A DNA stretch of 58,051 nt from JAWXCM01 sp034408745 (GCA_034408745.1 JAWXCM010000269.1:1-58051); one strand, 5' to 3'; positions 25,081 through 34,375 are shown, counted from the stretch's first letter. Numbers and translations: made by a program. The notes: generated by a model from the sequence alone, not told the origin.

Positions 25081-27075
25081 ATGCGCAGCATTTCTGTTTT
25101 CTTTACAATACTTTGCCTCAGCCTCGGCTGTGCTTTCGCGGCAGACCGGCCACTTGGTGCGGAAGCACTGGCATGGCAAACCGCTCCCACCTTCCACGCA
25201 ACTCAGGCTGAGGGGAACACGGTGTCGGCGCTTCCGCCCGTTGAGGCCAGCGAAGCCGGTTCCTTTCAGACGGCGGAAGACGGCACACGTTTTCTCACCC
25301 TTCGATTCCAAAAACAGGGCGCACAGGCAATCCGCCTGCACCTGAAGGACCTGCACCTGCCCGCCGGAGCCCGTCTGTTCGTTTACGGTGTGGAAGACGG
25401 GGCGGTCACCAATATCGCCGGCCCCTACGAAGGTGCTGTCAGCAGTATCGATGCCGACCTCTGGACCGCCGCGGTCCGAGGCTCCGAAGCCGTGCTGGAG
25501 TTGCAGCCGGGTGATGCCGAGGTAGCCGATCTTCCCTTTACCGTGTCTGAGCTTGCCTCGGTGCGTGCCGAGGAAGTTGCGGCCGAACCGCCCGCCGCGG
25601 AACGAGAGACGCGAACTTCCCTGTTTCGCGGAGTGCCTGTTGCCCATGAGGTAGTGAACGGCCTGGCGATGTTTGAATCGGACATCGTGCTGGGCGAATC
25701 CTGGGAACTGCCGCCTGCCGCCGCTTCGAAGGCCGCGAGCCGGTCCGCTGTAGCGATTACCGGCAGCCTGTATCGCTGGCCAGGTGGAGTAGTACCGTAC
25801 TCGATTGATCCCACGATGCCCAACACGGCTCGCGTCACTGACGCGGTTGCACACTGGAATACAGTCATGGCCGGTGTGATCCGGCTGATTCCGCGCACCA
25901 CTGAGAGTGCCTATGTCTACTTCTACCGCTCCACCAGCGCGGGCCAGTGCGCTTCGAACGTTGGCCGGCTGGGCTACGGCCAGTACCTGTATGTGGGCGA
26001 CTACTGCTCGGCTGGCAATATGATCCACGAGATTGGTCACTCCGTCGGTTTGTGGCATGAGCAGTCGCGCGAAGACCGCGACCGGTACGTCAGAATCAAC
26101 TTCGCGAACATTCAGACTTCAGCCACCTTCAACTTCAACCAGAACATCAGCAACGGCGATGACGTGAACGCGTACGACTTTGGTTCCATCATGCATTACT
26201 CGGCGTATTCCTTCAGCGCCAACGGGCTCCCCACTATTGAAACGATTCCCGCGGGCATCCCGATCGGGCAGCGTTCGGGACTCTCGCCCGGCGACACAGC
26301 GGCCATCAAGTTCCTCTATCCGGCGACCGTCGCACCGCCTCCGCCGGCAACAACTCCAGTTGCCATCTCCCTCAGCAGCAACCCGGCGGGTATGCCAATG
26401 ACGGTGGACGGTGTGTTGTACACATCGGCTGCCACATTGAACTGGCTTCCGGGCAGCTTCCACATTGTGATTGCCGGCACGCCCGCGGTGACTGCCGGAA
26501 CCCGCTATACGTTCCAGTCCTGGAGCGACGGCGGGGCGGCGCTGCACGCCGTAACGGCGCCCTCCACAGCTATGGCGCTACAGGCGACCTACAAGCTTGC
26601 CTATCAGGTGAAGGCCGCGGCGGCAGGAAGTGGCAGCGCCGCCATTACGCCGGCCAGCGCGGACACCTTCTATAACCCGGGCACTACGCTCACGGTCAGT
26701 GCGTCCCCGGCCGCGGGCGCCTGCTTCACAGGCTGGACGGGTTTGATCGCGGGTACTCCGGCAACGACGGTGCTGGGTATAACCAAGGCTTACGATCTGA
26801 AAGCCAACTTCGCGCCAGGTCAGGTTATTGTCAGCCCCACCACACTCTCGCCTTCCGGCGGAGGTGGCTCCTACCTGATGACAGTCTCGGCGCCCGCCGG
26901 CTGCTTGTGGACGTTCGCGACGCCAGTGAGCTGGATCCGCCTCCGCTCGATTCCTCCGGTCAGCGGCTCGGCACGACTCAGCATCGCGGTCGAACCGAAC
27001 AACACCGGAGCAGTGCGGACCGCCACGTTCTCCTTCGGGCCAGCGACGGTCACCGTCACGCAGAGATCGAAATAA
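25081..27075 (+). CDS. Secreted astacin-like (M12A) metalloprotease, paralogue
   Basis: A 664-residue protein with signal peptide (ISVFFTILCLSLGCAFAA), N-terminal beta domain, astacin catalytic domain (HEIGHSVGLWHEQSREDRDRYV starts near 316, Met-turn SIMHYSAYSF near 370), and C-terminal beta-repeat plus BACON-like domains. It shares long blocks with the preceding gene (FNFNQNI, SANGLPTIETIPAGIPIGQR) but has a shorter linker and lacks the PTPAPV repeats. The two are tandem duplicates that have diverged. The start has AGGAGA six bases upstream, buried in a predicted stem. A strong terminator follows. Confidence 0.9.
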   Translation: MRSISVFFTILCLSLGCAFAADRPLGAEALAWQTAPTFHATQAEGNTVSALPPVEASEAGSFQTAEDGTRFLTLRFQKQGAQAIRLHLKDLHLPAGARLFVYGVEDGAVTNIAGPYEGAVSSIDADLWTAAVRGSEAVLELQPGDAEVADLPFTVSELASVRAEEVAAEPPAAERETRTSLFRGVPVAHEVVNGLAMFESDIVLGESWELPPAAASKAASRSAVAITGSLYRWPGGVVPYSIDPTMPNTARVTDAVAHWNTVMAGVIRLIPRTTESAYVYFYRSTSAGQCASNVGRLGYGQYLYVGDYCSAGNMIHEIGHSVGLWHEQSREDRDRYVRINFANIQTSATFNFNQNISNGDDVNAYDFGSIMHYSAYSFSANGLPTIETIPAGIPIGQRSGLSPGDTAAIKFLYPATVAPPPPATTPVAISLSSNPAGMPMTVDGVLYTSAATLNWLPGSFHIVIAGTPAVTAGTRYTFQSWSDGGAALHAVTAPSTAMALQATYKLAYQVKAAAAGSGSAAITPASADTFYNPGTTLTVSASPAAGACFTGWTGLIAGTPATTVLGITKAYDLKANFAPGQVIVSPTTLSPSGGGGSYLMTVSAPAGCLWTFATPVSWIRLRSIPPVSGSARLSIAVEPNNTGAVRTATFSFGPATVTVTQRSK

Positions 27076-27099
27076 CGAGACTTCCAGTCTGGTTCAACA

Positions 27100-27136
27100 G
27101 AAAGGGCCTCCGGGAAACCGGAGGCCCTTTCTTTAT
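27100..27136 (+). terminator. Strong terminator between convergent genes
   Basis: A perfect 13-bp stem (AAAGGGCCTCCGG with CCGGAGGCCCTTT) around a GAAA tetraloop, extended by one G-C pair and followed by CTTTAT. The AAA/TTT at the base of the stem could let it work for the minus-strand TPR gene as well. Confidence 0.9.
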
Positions 27137-27149
27137 GCCTGCACTGAGC

Positions 27150-28640
27150 CTAGTCGAAGTCGGGCCGAAGCAGGACGGCTTCGGCCCAGCACTCGCGGGC
27201 ATGCTCTTTGTCGCCACGGGCCGCAAGAACGTGGCCGAGGTTCAGAAGAGCGTCCGGGAATCCGGGGCGCTCCTCCAGCGCCTGCTTGTACAGCCGCTCT
27301 GCGTCGTGCAGCTGACCTGTGTGGTGCAGCAACAGGCCGGTGTTGTAGAGGAAATCGGCCGAGCGTTCGCCCAGCTGCATCAGCCGGGCGTGGTAATCGA
27401 GCGCTATGTCATACTCTTCACGCTCAATCGACAAGGTCGCCAGGGACCGCAGTGCCAGCAGGGAGTCGTGTCCGTACCGGAGCGCCTGACGAAACGAAGC
27501 CACTGCGGCATCGCGGTCGCCGGCCCTCCAGTTTGCGATGCCGGCATTGAGAAGTGCCTCCACCCACTCTGGCCTGATGCGTAGCGCCTCCATCAGCGCC
27601 TGAACGCTCCCGGAAGCATCGCCCGCCGACAGCCTGAGGCAGCCGATGCGAAACCAGGCCTCAGGCGGCGCACCGGATTCCACGCCGGCTGACAGAGCAA
27701 AGCGGTGGGAGGCACTGGCCAGGTCCCCTTCGCGCTCGTCGAGCAGCGCCAGGTTGAACTGAGCCTCGGGACAAACCTCGCCACCGCGAGGAGCGGCATT
27801 CTCCCAGGCTTTGCGGGCCGCCGCCAGATCCTCCCGCTCCCAGGCCACGACACCAAGGTTGACCCATGCGCCTGCATGACCTGGCAGCAGGCGGATTGCC
27901 TCCTGCCACGCTTCCGTTGCACGCGGGAGGTGGCCCGCTTTGTGGCTGGCGACACCCAGGTTGAACCAGCGGCTGGGTTCGTCTGGAAAACTCCCGACCA
28001 GACGGCCACAGTACACGGTGGCGGCGTCAAAATCACCCGCTTCCATTGCGCAGAAAGCCAGGCCTTCCGTCGCTGTTGGGGAGCCGGGCCGGAGAATGAG
28101 CAGCCGGTTGCAGAGGTCCCGTGCTGTTTCAAAGTCGCGCTGCGCCACCGCAACCGCCAGGCGGCTCGACAGAGCCTCGGGCAGATCGGCGCTTATCGCC
28201 AGCAGTTCCGTACAAGTGGTTGCCGATTCGGTAAGCCTGCCAAGCCGGAAGAGCGCGTAGGCTTTCCCGAGCAGGCAAGCCACCGGATCGGCCCCCTGAT
28301 TCAGAGCCTGATCCCAGTGGGTCAGGGCTGTTTCGACGTCGCCGAGCCGGGCCCGGCAGAGAGCAGACCCCAGCCGCGCTTCGGTATGGCGTGGGTGGGA
28401 GGCAAGAACGAGTTCGAAGTATAAGATTGCCTCGTGGTATTCGTCCGTGCGTTCGAGACACACGGCGAGTGCGTACAAGGCCTGAAGATTGCATGGATCG
28501 GCGTCTGCAATAATACGCCAGGCAGCGGCAGCTTCGCGAAACTGAGCCTGCCCGACTGGCTCGGGAGGGTCAGACGCAACTGCGCGTGCCAGCGCATCAA
28601 TACTGGTGCGCGCCGGGGGCGCGAGATTCGGGTTGTTCAC
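27150..28640 (-). CDS. TPR repeat protein
   Basis: A 496-residue cytosolic protein made almost entirely of TPR repeats, about 13 units from residue 35 onward (ALYALAVCLERTDEYHEAILYF, WFNLGVASHKAGHLPRATEAWQ, LYNTGLLLHHTGQLHDAERLYK). No signal peptide or catalytic domain is visible. Such solenoids serve as protein-docking surfaces. The partner is unknown, and the neighbouring genes give no clue because both flanks end in terminators. Confidence 0.85.
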   Translation of the reverse strand: MNNPNLAPPARTSIDALARAVASDPPEPVGQAQFREAAAAWRIIADADPCNLQALYALAVCLERTDEYHEAILYFELVLASHPRHTEARLGSALCRARLGDVETALTHWDQALNQGADPVACLLGKAYALFRLGRLTESATTCTELLAISADLPEALSSRLAVAVAQRDFETARDLCNRLLILRPGSPTATEGLAFCAMEAGDFDAATVYCGRLVGSFPDEPSRWFNLGVASHKAGHLPRATEAWQEAIRLLPGHAGAWVNLGVVAWEREDLAAARKAWENAAPRGGEVCPEAQFNLALLDEREGDLASASHRFALSAGVESGAPPEAWFRIGCLRLSAGDASGSVQALMEALRIRPEWVEALLNAGIANWRAGDRDAAVASFRQALRYGHDSLLALRSLATLSIEREEYDIALDYHARLMQLGERSADFLYNTGLLLHHTGQLHDAERLYKQALEERPGFPDALLNLGHVLAARGDKEHARECWAEAVLLRPDFD

Positions 28641-28710
28641 AGCACTCCTGACTGACTAATCTGGGTCAGAGACCCGTACTACTCCGCCGGCGCTGTAGCT
28701 TCATGGGCTC

Positions 28711-28750
28711 GAATAAGGAAACGGCTGCGCCTCTGGACAAGACGCAGCCG
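28711..28750 (-). terminator. Terminator of the zinc-finger gene (minus strand)
   Basis: Read on the minus strand, CGGCTGCG and CGCAGCCG form a perfect 8-bp stem with a 13-base loop, followed by TTTCCTTATTC. It starts 47 bases after the stop of the gene at 28798-29256. Confidence 0.7.
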
Positions 28751-28797
28751 AAGTAGTGCACTGGAGTGGACACTCGTGTGCCACGGTATAAAAGTTA

Positions 28798-29256
28798 TTA
28801 AGAAGACGACTGAGTAGCAACAGCCAGCGCAGCATCCACGGGCACCACCATAGAAGCATCGGTGGACAGCGGAGAACTTTTGGAAGTATGACGGGCGTTC
28901 GCAGCGTTGAACGACGGTCCGGATGGCAGTTGTATGGCCAGGCCAGCCGGATCCGTCAGATGTTTCATCAGCGGTCCCAAACCGGATTCAACGGCTTCGG
29001 TGGGAGAAACACGAAATCCCGCTACAGGTGGTGCTGAAAATATCTCCACGGTGGGTTGCGGGTCAGCCGACGCGGCAGCAGCGGTCCTTGTCGACTGAAC
29101 GGCGCGGCGAAACTGCCCGGCGGTCACCCGAAGCCGGTCGAGCATCGCAGCCTGCATGGAATCCTTCCAGGCGCGCTCATGTTCAGCAGAGCAAAACCGC
29201 GAGTCGCCCCATTTCTTCAGGAACGTCAGCGACCGGCCACAATGGAGACAATCCAT
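28798..29256 (-). CDS. Small zinc-ribbon protein
   Basis: A 152-residue protein beginning MDCLHCGRSLTFLKKW. C3, C6, C22 (in SRFCSAEHE) and H26 look like one treble-clef or MYM-type zinc site. The rest is a helix followed by a low-complexity Ala/Ser/Pro tail. I chose ATG 29256 because the zinc motif begins at once; the open frame further upstream to 29493 overlaps the divergent psd gene and has no family-like sequence. Function unknown. Confidence 0.65.
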   Translation of the reverse strand: MDCLHCGRSLTFLKKWGDSRFCSAEHERAWKDSMQAAMLDRLRVTAGQFRRAVQSTRTAAAASADPQPTVEIFSAPPVAGFRVSPTEAVESGLGPLMKHLTDPAGLAIQLPSGPSFNAANARHTSKSSPLSTDASMVVPVDAALAVATQSSS

Positions 29257-29413
29257 GAACTTCCTCTGTCTTATTGTGCCGGGAAACGGCGCCGGTTGAT
29301 AGTCGCAGTATTCCCTGGAACCGAAGATTAAATTCAGGCGTTTCCTCGTTTTCCCAGGTGTCCTTGTGTAATACCGAGGTGTATGTCTTGCGGCACATGT
29401 GACAATTGGAGGC

Positions 29414-30031
29414 GTGAGGATCGTAGCCGACGGCATTTGGTACGCGCTGGGTGCGGCCGCCGGTGGTGCCGCCGCCGCATGGCTGACTGGCATTCCGTTT
29501 GCCGCTGCTCCATTCTTTATTTTCGCCGCATTCAGCCTGTGGTTCTTCCGCGACCCGGACCGTCAGGTGCCGCCGGGTCCGGTCGCCGTTTCGCCGGCCG
29601 ATGGTAAGGTGATGGCGGTAAAACTCGAACACGGAAGAACGCGGATCAGCATCTTTCTGAACGTGTTCGACGTGCATGTCACCCGAACTCCGGTGGCTGG
29701 CCGGGTCACCAAAGTGGAATACCGCCCCGGGCGGTTCCTGGTGGCCAGCAAAGAAGCCGCCTCCGAGCAGAACGAGCAGAGCATTATGACCGTTCGGACA
29801 GAAAACGGCTCCGAGGTGGTCTTCAAGCAGATCGCCGGGCTGATCGCGCGCCGTATCATCTGTCGAAAACAGGAAGGCGATACGCTTCAGACTGGAGAAC
29901 GCATCGGTCTGATGAAGTTTGGTTCGCGCATGGACGTGTTGCTCGGCGATGAATGGAAGATTCTGGTTCGGCCCGGACAGCGGGTATCGGCCGGAACCAC
30001 AATCATCGCGAGCCTCAGAAGGACAGGATGA
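29414..30031 (+). CDS. psd: Phosphatidylserine decarboxylase (archaeal-type, short form)
   Basis: A protein of about 205 residues that makes phosphatidylethanolamine from phosphatidylserine. The N-terminus holds two membrane-embedding hydrophobic stretches. SPADGKV and FLNVFDVHVTRTPVAG are family blocks, and KFGSRMDV near the C-terminus contains the Gly-Ser site of self-cleavage that generates the pyruvoyl cofactor. The start is uncertain: GTG 29414 is preceded almost directly by GGAGG, and GTG 29399 lacks a ribosome-binding site. It overlaps pssA by ATGA, so substrate maker and user are coupled. Confidence 0.9.
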   Translation: MRIVADGIWYALGAAAGGAAAAWLTGIPFAAAPFFIFAAFSLWFFRDPDRQVPPGPVAVSPADGKVMAVKLEHGRTRISIFLNVFDVHVTRTPVAGRVTKVEYRPGRFLVASKEAASEQNEQSIMTVRTENGSEVVFKQIAGLIARRIICRKQEGDTLQTGERIGLMKFGSRMDVLLGDEWKILVRPGQRVSAGTTIIASLRRTG

Positions 30032-30900
30032 TCCGCATAGGTTTTCCCCGCAATCTGACGCGTACGCCCGACCGCCGGCCTACCCGGATCGCCTACGCAC
30101 TCCCCACCGCCTTCACGGCGGGCAACATGTTCCTGGGCTTTATCGCCGTAATGCGCGCCTTCGAAGGGTCGCTTGCGGGTATGGGAACGGCTGCGTCGGC
30201 GGCCCACTTTTCCGTGGCGGCGCAGTGCATCGGCTGGGCGATGATTCTCGACGGCCTTGACGGGCGCATCGCGCGCATGACCAACACCACCAGCGATTTC
30301 GGTAAAGAAATGGACAGCATGTCGGACGTGATCACGTTCGGCATAGCGCCCGCTGTGCTGGCCTTCGCCTGGGGTGTCTATACGGTGGATTCACTGGGCC
30401 TGCCGATGTTGCGGGAGCAGATCCTGCGAGTTGGCACATTCGGCTGCTTCCTGTTTCTGGCATGCGGGTCGGCCAGGCTGGCTCGCTTTAATATCACCAA
30501 CAATCCGGTGCCGAGGAATCCGGGGAGACCGGACCGCAAATACTTTGTCGGGCTGCCGATTCCAGCGGCCGCTTCACTGGTAGCCGCGGTGATTTATTCC
30601 ACAGACGGCTACCCGCTTCGATTCTGGCCCCTGGTCATCGGTTGGATTGTCCTGATGTCCGGGCTGGGTCTGCTGATGGTGAGTACGTGGCGGTATCGCA
30701 GTTTCAAGGACTTGAACCTGAACCGGCCCCGCTCACCCCTGCTGTTCGTCTTCCTCGCCAGCCTGATATTTCTGGTCTGGAACTACTCGCACGCCGTGCT
30801 GCTGACGATCGCGGTCCTGTATGTGGGCAGCGGCGTGCTGGTTCGGGTGGCTGGCATTCTCAACAGGGTTTTCCGTAAGCCGGAGGTAGCTGTAAATTGA
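30028..30900 (+). CDS. pssA: CDP-diacylglycerol-serine O-phosphatidyltransferase
   Basis: A 290-residue membrane enzyme joining CDP-diacylglycerol and serine to give phosphatidylserine, the substrate of the upstream Psd. The CDP-alcohol phosphotransferase motif is complete: DGLDGRIARMTNTTSDFGKE followed by MDSMSD (about 84-110). Six to eight hydrophobic helices follow. Start ATG 30028 overlaps the psd stop; its own stop overlaps a TTG start downstream. Confidence 0.95.
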   Translation: MIRIGFPRNLTRTPDRRPTRIAYALPTAFTAGNMFLGFIAVMRAFEGSLAGMGTAASAAHFSVAAQCIGWAMILDGLDGRIARMTNTTSDFGKEMDSMSDVITFGIAPAVLAFAWGVYTVDSLGLPMLREQILRVGTFGCFLFLACGSARLARFNITNNPVPRNPGRPDRKYFVGLPIPAAASLVAAVIYSTDGYPLRFWPLVIGWIVLMSGLGLLMVSTWRYRSFKDLNLNRPRSPLLFVFLASLIFLVWNYSHAVLLTIAVLYVGSGVLVRVAGILNRVFRKPEVAVN

Positions 30901-31880
30901 AGAAAAGAGTGGTACTGCTTGGCGGCGACAGTCCGCTCGGGCGCGAGGTGAAGGAGCGGCTGGAAGCTGCCGTGCCGCACGCCTCCATTCGCCTGACCGG
31001 AGGCATTCCCGCGCCCACTGAGGACGATGAGGAACCGGACGAAGTGGTGGCGCTGGATGCCGAAGCGCTCGACAACGCAGCCGCGGTGATCTGCGCCGCC
31101 GATGCCGCAACCGCCCGGCGCGCGTGGGATCTGGCTGGTGGCGTTCCGGGTGGACCGGTGTTTGTCGATCTCAGCTACGGACTCGAGAGCCTTCCCGAGG
31201 CGCGACTGCGTTCCGCGTTCGGCGCCGGGCTGCCGCCGGAGACCAGTGTCCAGATCACGGCCCATCCGGCCGCCAGCGCTCTCGCGTTGCTGGTCCGCCG
31301 GCTTACGGCGCGGTATGCCTTTCGCAACATTGTGGCGCAGATTTTCGAGCCGGCCAGCGAGCGCGGCACTGCCGGTGTGACTGAACTGCAGAAGCAGATG
31401 GTCAGCCTGCTCTCCTTCAAACCCATGGAAAAGAAGGTGTTCGACGCGCAGGCAGCGTTCAACATGCTCGGGCGGTATGGCGAAGACGCGCCGGAGAAGC
31501 TTGAAGACATAGAACTGCGGATTGAGCGGCACCTGGCTTCGCTGCTTGCCGGTTCCGGGCCGATGCCCTCGTTGCGGCTGATCCAGGCTCCGGTCTTCCA
31601 CGGGTACACGTTCTGCCTCTGGCTGGAGTTCGAAACACGGCCTGCGATCGAAGATATCGAAGCCGATCTTGAGTCGGAGCACGTGGAGGTGCGGGCCGCC
31701 GATGTCGAGCCTCCCAGCAATGTCGGCGCGGCTGGTCAGGGCGGTGTGACAACCGGACTGATTGAGGCGGACCGCAACAATCCGCGGGCGGTCTGGCTGT
31801 GGGCCGCTGCCGACAATTACCGGATCTCGGCCGACAGCGCGGCAGCCGCCGTGGTTCAGATTCTGGCAGGAGGCGAATGA
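30897..31880 (+). CDS. Aspartate-semialdehyde dehydrogenase-like protein lacking the catalytic Cys
   Basis: A 327-residue protein with the Asd/ArgC fold: Rossmann start VVLLGGDSPLGREVKERL, VFVDLSYGLES, and the dimerisation domain with APVFHGYTFCLWLEFE near 230. In true Asd the nucleophile lies in an N-C-S/T-T motif. The aligned stretch here is TAHPAASALALL, with alanine instead of cysteine, so it should not catalyse the Asd reaction. It begins with TTG inside the pssA stop (TTGA) and is coupled to lptE by ATGA. A structural or sensory role in this envelope operon is inference. Confidence 0.8.
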   Translation: MKKRVVLLGGDSPLGREVKERLEAAVPHASIRLTGGIPAPTEDDEEPDEVVALDAEALDNAAAVICAADAATARRAWDLAGGVPGGPVFVDLSYGLESLPEARLRSAFGAGLPPETSVQITAHPAASALALLVRRLTARYAFRNIVAQIFEPASERGTAGVTELQKQMVSLLSFKPMEKKVFDAQAAFNMLGRYGEDAPEKLEDIELRIERHLASLLAGSGPMPSLRLIQAPVFHGYTFCLWLEFETRPAIEDIEADLESEHVEVRAADVEPPSNVGAAGQGGVTTGLIEADRNNPRAVWLWAAADNYRISADSAAAAVVQILAGGE

Positions 31881-32392
31881 GGGTTCGACTGGGGCTGGTG
31901 GTTATGGCTATGGTCACAGCCGGATGCGGCTATCACGTGTCGGGTCATGCCGACACCATGCCGAAGGACGTCCACACCATCGCGATTCCGGCGTGGGGCA
32001 ACATCACCAGTCGCTACAAGCTGACCGAGCATATTCCTGGCGCCCTCGGCCGCGAGTTCCTGTCCCGCACACGGTACCGTGTCACGTCGAACCCGGAGGA
32101 GGCCGACGCGGTCCTCACCGGCTCGGTGGTAAATTACCTCGCGTTTCCCAGCGTCAGCGATCCTCTAACCGGACGCGCCACGGCCATCCAGATCAGCGTG
32201 TACCTGCAGGTGACGCTGACCGACAAGCGAAGCGGCAAAGTGATCTACACGCGTCCCAATATCGAATTCAAACAGCGTTATGAGATCGCGGTGGACCAGA
32301 AAACGTACTTCGACGAAAGCGACGTCGCCCTTCAGCGGCTGAGCCGCGATGTGGCCCGCACCTTAGTCAGCGCTGTACTCGAGGCATTTTGA
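31877..32392 (+). CDS. lptE: LPS assembly lipoprotein LptE
   Basis: A 171-residue lipoprotein: signal sequence with lipobox TAGC (Cys17), followed at once by GYHVSGH, the classic LptE opening. The rest follows the family (IAIPAWGNITSRYKLTEHI, LTGSVVNYLAFP). LptE plugs the LptD barrel that inserts lipopolysaccharide in the outer membrane. Coupled to the Asd-like gene by ATGA and followed without a gap by holA (TGA-ATG), an arrangement common in Gram-negative bacteria. Confidence 0.9.
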   Translation: MRVRLGLVVMAMVTAGCGYHVSGHADTMPKDVHTIAIPAWGNITSRYKLTEHIPGALGREFLSRTRYRVTSNPEEADAVLTGSVVNYLAFPSVSDPLTGRATAIQISVYLQVTLTDKRSGKVIYTRPNIEFKQRYEIAVDQKTYFDESDVALQRLSRDVARTLVSAVLEAF

Positions 32393-33484
32393 ATGACTCC
32401 CGCTGAGTTTCTGCAGTCTTTGGCATCCCGTCCGCTCGCTCCCGCCTACCTGTTCCTCGGTCCCGAAGCGTTTGACCGCGACCGCTGCCGCAAGGCGCTG
32501 GTAGAAAGAGCCCTTCCTGCCGAGGATCGGGAAGCGGGCATGATCCGCCATGATCTGGACGAAGTGGAATTGGCGGAAGTGCTCGATGACGCACAGTCCT
32601 TCTCTCTGTTCGCGGCCAACCGGCTGATTTGGGTATCGGGTGCCGAAGCGGCGCTGCCCCGCGGCCGGGCAATTGCCGCAGCTTCTGAGGATGACGACGA
32701 GGGTGGTGGGTCAGGGAAGGGCAAGGACGGAGCGTCGGGACTCTCGGCATACCTGCGGAATCCGGCGCCGGGCACGGTGCTGGTCTTCAACTGCTCGCGC
32801 TATGACCTGGAGGGCGAGGACAAGGCCCGCGTCGACCGCGTCCGGAAATTCTACAGCGGAATTCAGCAGGTGGTCGAGTTCGCCCACTACACGCCGGAAC
32901 TGGCTCGCCGGCTGGCCGGACAACTGGCGAAAGAGCGGGGCGTGCGAATTGGGCCGTCGGAACTCGAGCTGCTGACCGAGGTGCTGGCCGGAGACGCCCA
33001 GCGAATCGCGAATGAGATTGAGAAACTGGCTCTCTACGCCGGGCGCGACCGTGCGGTGACCGAAGAGGACATCTGGAATCTGACGCCGAATGCCAAGGCA
33101 TCGACGATATTTGCGCTGGTGAATGCCGTGGCCCGGAGGGACCGGGCGGCGTCACTGGAATCGCTCGACGTGCTGGTGCGGGAGGGCGAGTATCTGCCTC
33201 TGGCGCTTTCGTTTTTGGCGACGCAGTTCCGGCTGGCGCTGGTGGCGCGGGAAGCGAAGCTCACCAACGCGAATCAGATCCAGAGTTTCTTCCAGAAGCA
33301 GGGCACGGCGATGTGGCGGTCGCGGGCCGAGCAGGTGGCACAAACGGCAACGGCCTTCTCCGCCGGCCGGCTGAAGAAGGCCATTGTACAGATCTACGAT
33401 ACGGACAAGTCGCTTAGAGACACGAGGCCCGATGATCGGACCGTTATGGAGAAGTTCGTGATGGAGCTGACTGGAACTGCTTAG
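32393..33484 (+). CDS. holA: DNA polymerase III subunit delta
   Basis: A 363-residue protein with the family opening (PLAPAYLFLGPEAFDRDRCRKAL) and the three-domain clamp-loader layout; GDAQRIANEIEKLALYAG and TIFALVNAVARRD are conserved blocks. It opens the sliding clamp. A Gly/Ser/Asp-rich insertion sits near 95-115. ATG 32393 directly abuts the lptE stop. Its stop overlaps the stop of convergent rpsT by four bases. Confidence 0.9.
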   Translation: MTPAEFLQSLASRPLAPAYLFLGPEAFDRDRCRKALVERALPAEDREAGMIRHDLDEVELAEVLDDAQSFSLFAANRLIWVSGAEAALPRGRAIAAASEDDDEGGGSGKGKDGASGLSAYLRNPAPGTVLVFNCSRYDLEGEDKARVDRVRKFYSGIQQVVEFAHYTPELARRLAGQLAKERGVRIGPSELELLTEVLAGDAQRIANEIEKLALYAGRDRAVTEEDIWNLTPNAKASTIFALVNAVARRDRAASLESLDVLVREGEYLPLALSFLATQFRLALVAREAKLTNANQIQSFFQKQGTAMWRSRAEQVAQTATAFSAGRLKKAIVQIYDTDKSLRDTRPDDRTVMEKFVMELTGTA

Positions 33485-33759
33485 GCAGCGGGCTGAGCGA
33501 CGAGGGCCTTGACGCGGGCGGTCAGGCGGGACTTGTAACGAGCCGCGGTATTTTTCTTGATAATGCCCCACCTGGCGGCGCGGTCGACGATGGAATAGGT
33601 GACCGGGAGTTCTTTCAGAAGACCAGCCTGATCCTTCGAAGCCAGCAACTTACGGAACTTCTTGATCTGCGTGCGCATGCGCGACTTACGCAGACGGTTG
33701 ACATCGGTCTTTCGTTCGGTACCGCGGACCCGCTTCAGAGCGGAAACATGATTAGCCAT
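33481..33759 (-). CDS. rpsT: 30S ribosomal protein S20
   Basis: A 92-residue basic protein of standard S20 length and sequence (MANHVSALKRVRGTERK, LRKSRMRTQIKKFRKLL, GIIKKNTAARYKSRLTARV). It binds 16S rRNA early in small-subunit assembly. Its promoter is at 33801-33830. The gene overlaps holA tail to tail. Confidence 0.97.
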   Translation of the reverse strand: MANHVSALKRVRGTERKTDVNRLRKSRMRTQIKKFRKLLASKDQAGLLKELPVTYSIVDRAARWGIIKKNTAARYKSRLTARVKALVAQPAA

Positions 33760-33800
33760 TCAATTTAGACACCAATCCTGACAGAGTCTTGCTTCTAGTC

Positions 33801-33830
33801 ATTGTAAGGTAAACGGGCCCGGTTTGGCAA
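33801..33830 (-). promoter_or_regulatory. Sigma-70-type promoter of rpsT
   Basis: On the minus strand TTGCCA (33825-33830) and TACAAT (33801-33806) are separated by 18 bases. This leaves a leader of about 35 bases before the rpsT ATG at 33759. Confidence 0.65.
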
Positions 33831-33953
33831 ACTTCGCCGCGCATCTTCGGCGCGCACCAGGGCGGACGACATGAAAGTACCGGTCTTGAAGAAACATCCG
33901 GTGTCGGTCTATGGTTCTGACAGCGGTTCCGCTTTCAGGCAGGAGGCCACCGA

Positions 33954-34375
33954 TTGTCCACTCCCCGACCCAGCCCTGAGCAGTTGCGAGTCAACTCAAG
34001 ACCGCGATCGGCGCTCTGGGAGACATGTTCCCCGGCTCGCTCGCGGGTGCCCAGGGCCATGGACTCTCCTGGGTGGTAACGCGCGAGATCGAGGGACGTA
34101 CGCCGGCAATAAAAAAACCGCGCTCGCCGAAAGTCTCACGGGCTGAGTTCCGCCAGGAACTGAAGTCATGGATTGATCGCCAGAGCCTCGATCAACTCGA
34201 TTTCGAGGCACTGGAGATGGCGGTGCGCCGCTCGGCGCCGCAGTTGGGCCGCCGCCGCAAACGACTACAGACTGCTCCTGGAGAGACGGAACTGGAGCGC
34301 GCATGGTATGACCGCGGCCGCTGTGACAGTGGCTTCGCACCACGCGACTGTTGGAGCCAAGCAGAAAGTTCCTAA
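33954..34375 (+). mobile_element. ISKra4-type transposase remnant with its accessory gene
   Basis: A TTG start behind AGGAGG (33954) opens STPRPSPEQL. After a frame change this continues as AIGALGDMFPGSL...GAQGHGLSWVVTREIEG, which looks like the DUF6788-type protein often found before ISKra4 transposases, with its Cys-rich centre deleted. From about 34136 the same frame runs into DQLDFEALEMAVRRSAPQL and then LERAWYDRGRCDSGFAPRDC, the start of an ISKra4 transposase also with internal deletions. The rest of the transposase is gone. No terminal repeats were found. It marks the left edge of a decayed accessory island. Confidence 0.6.
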
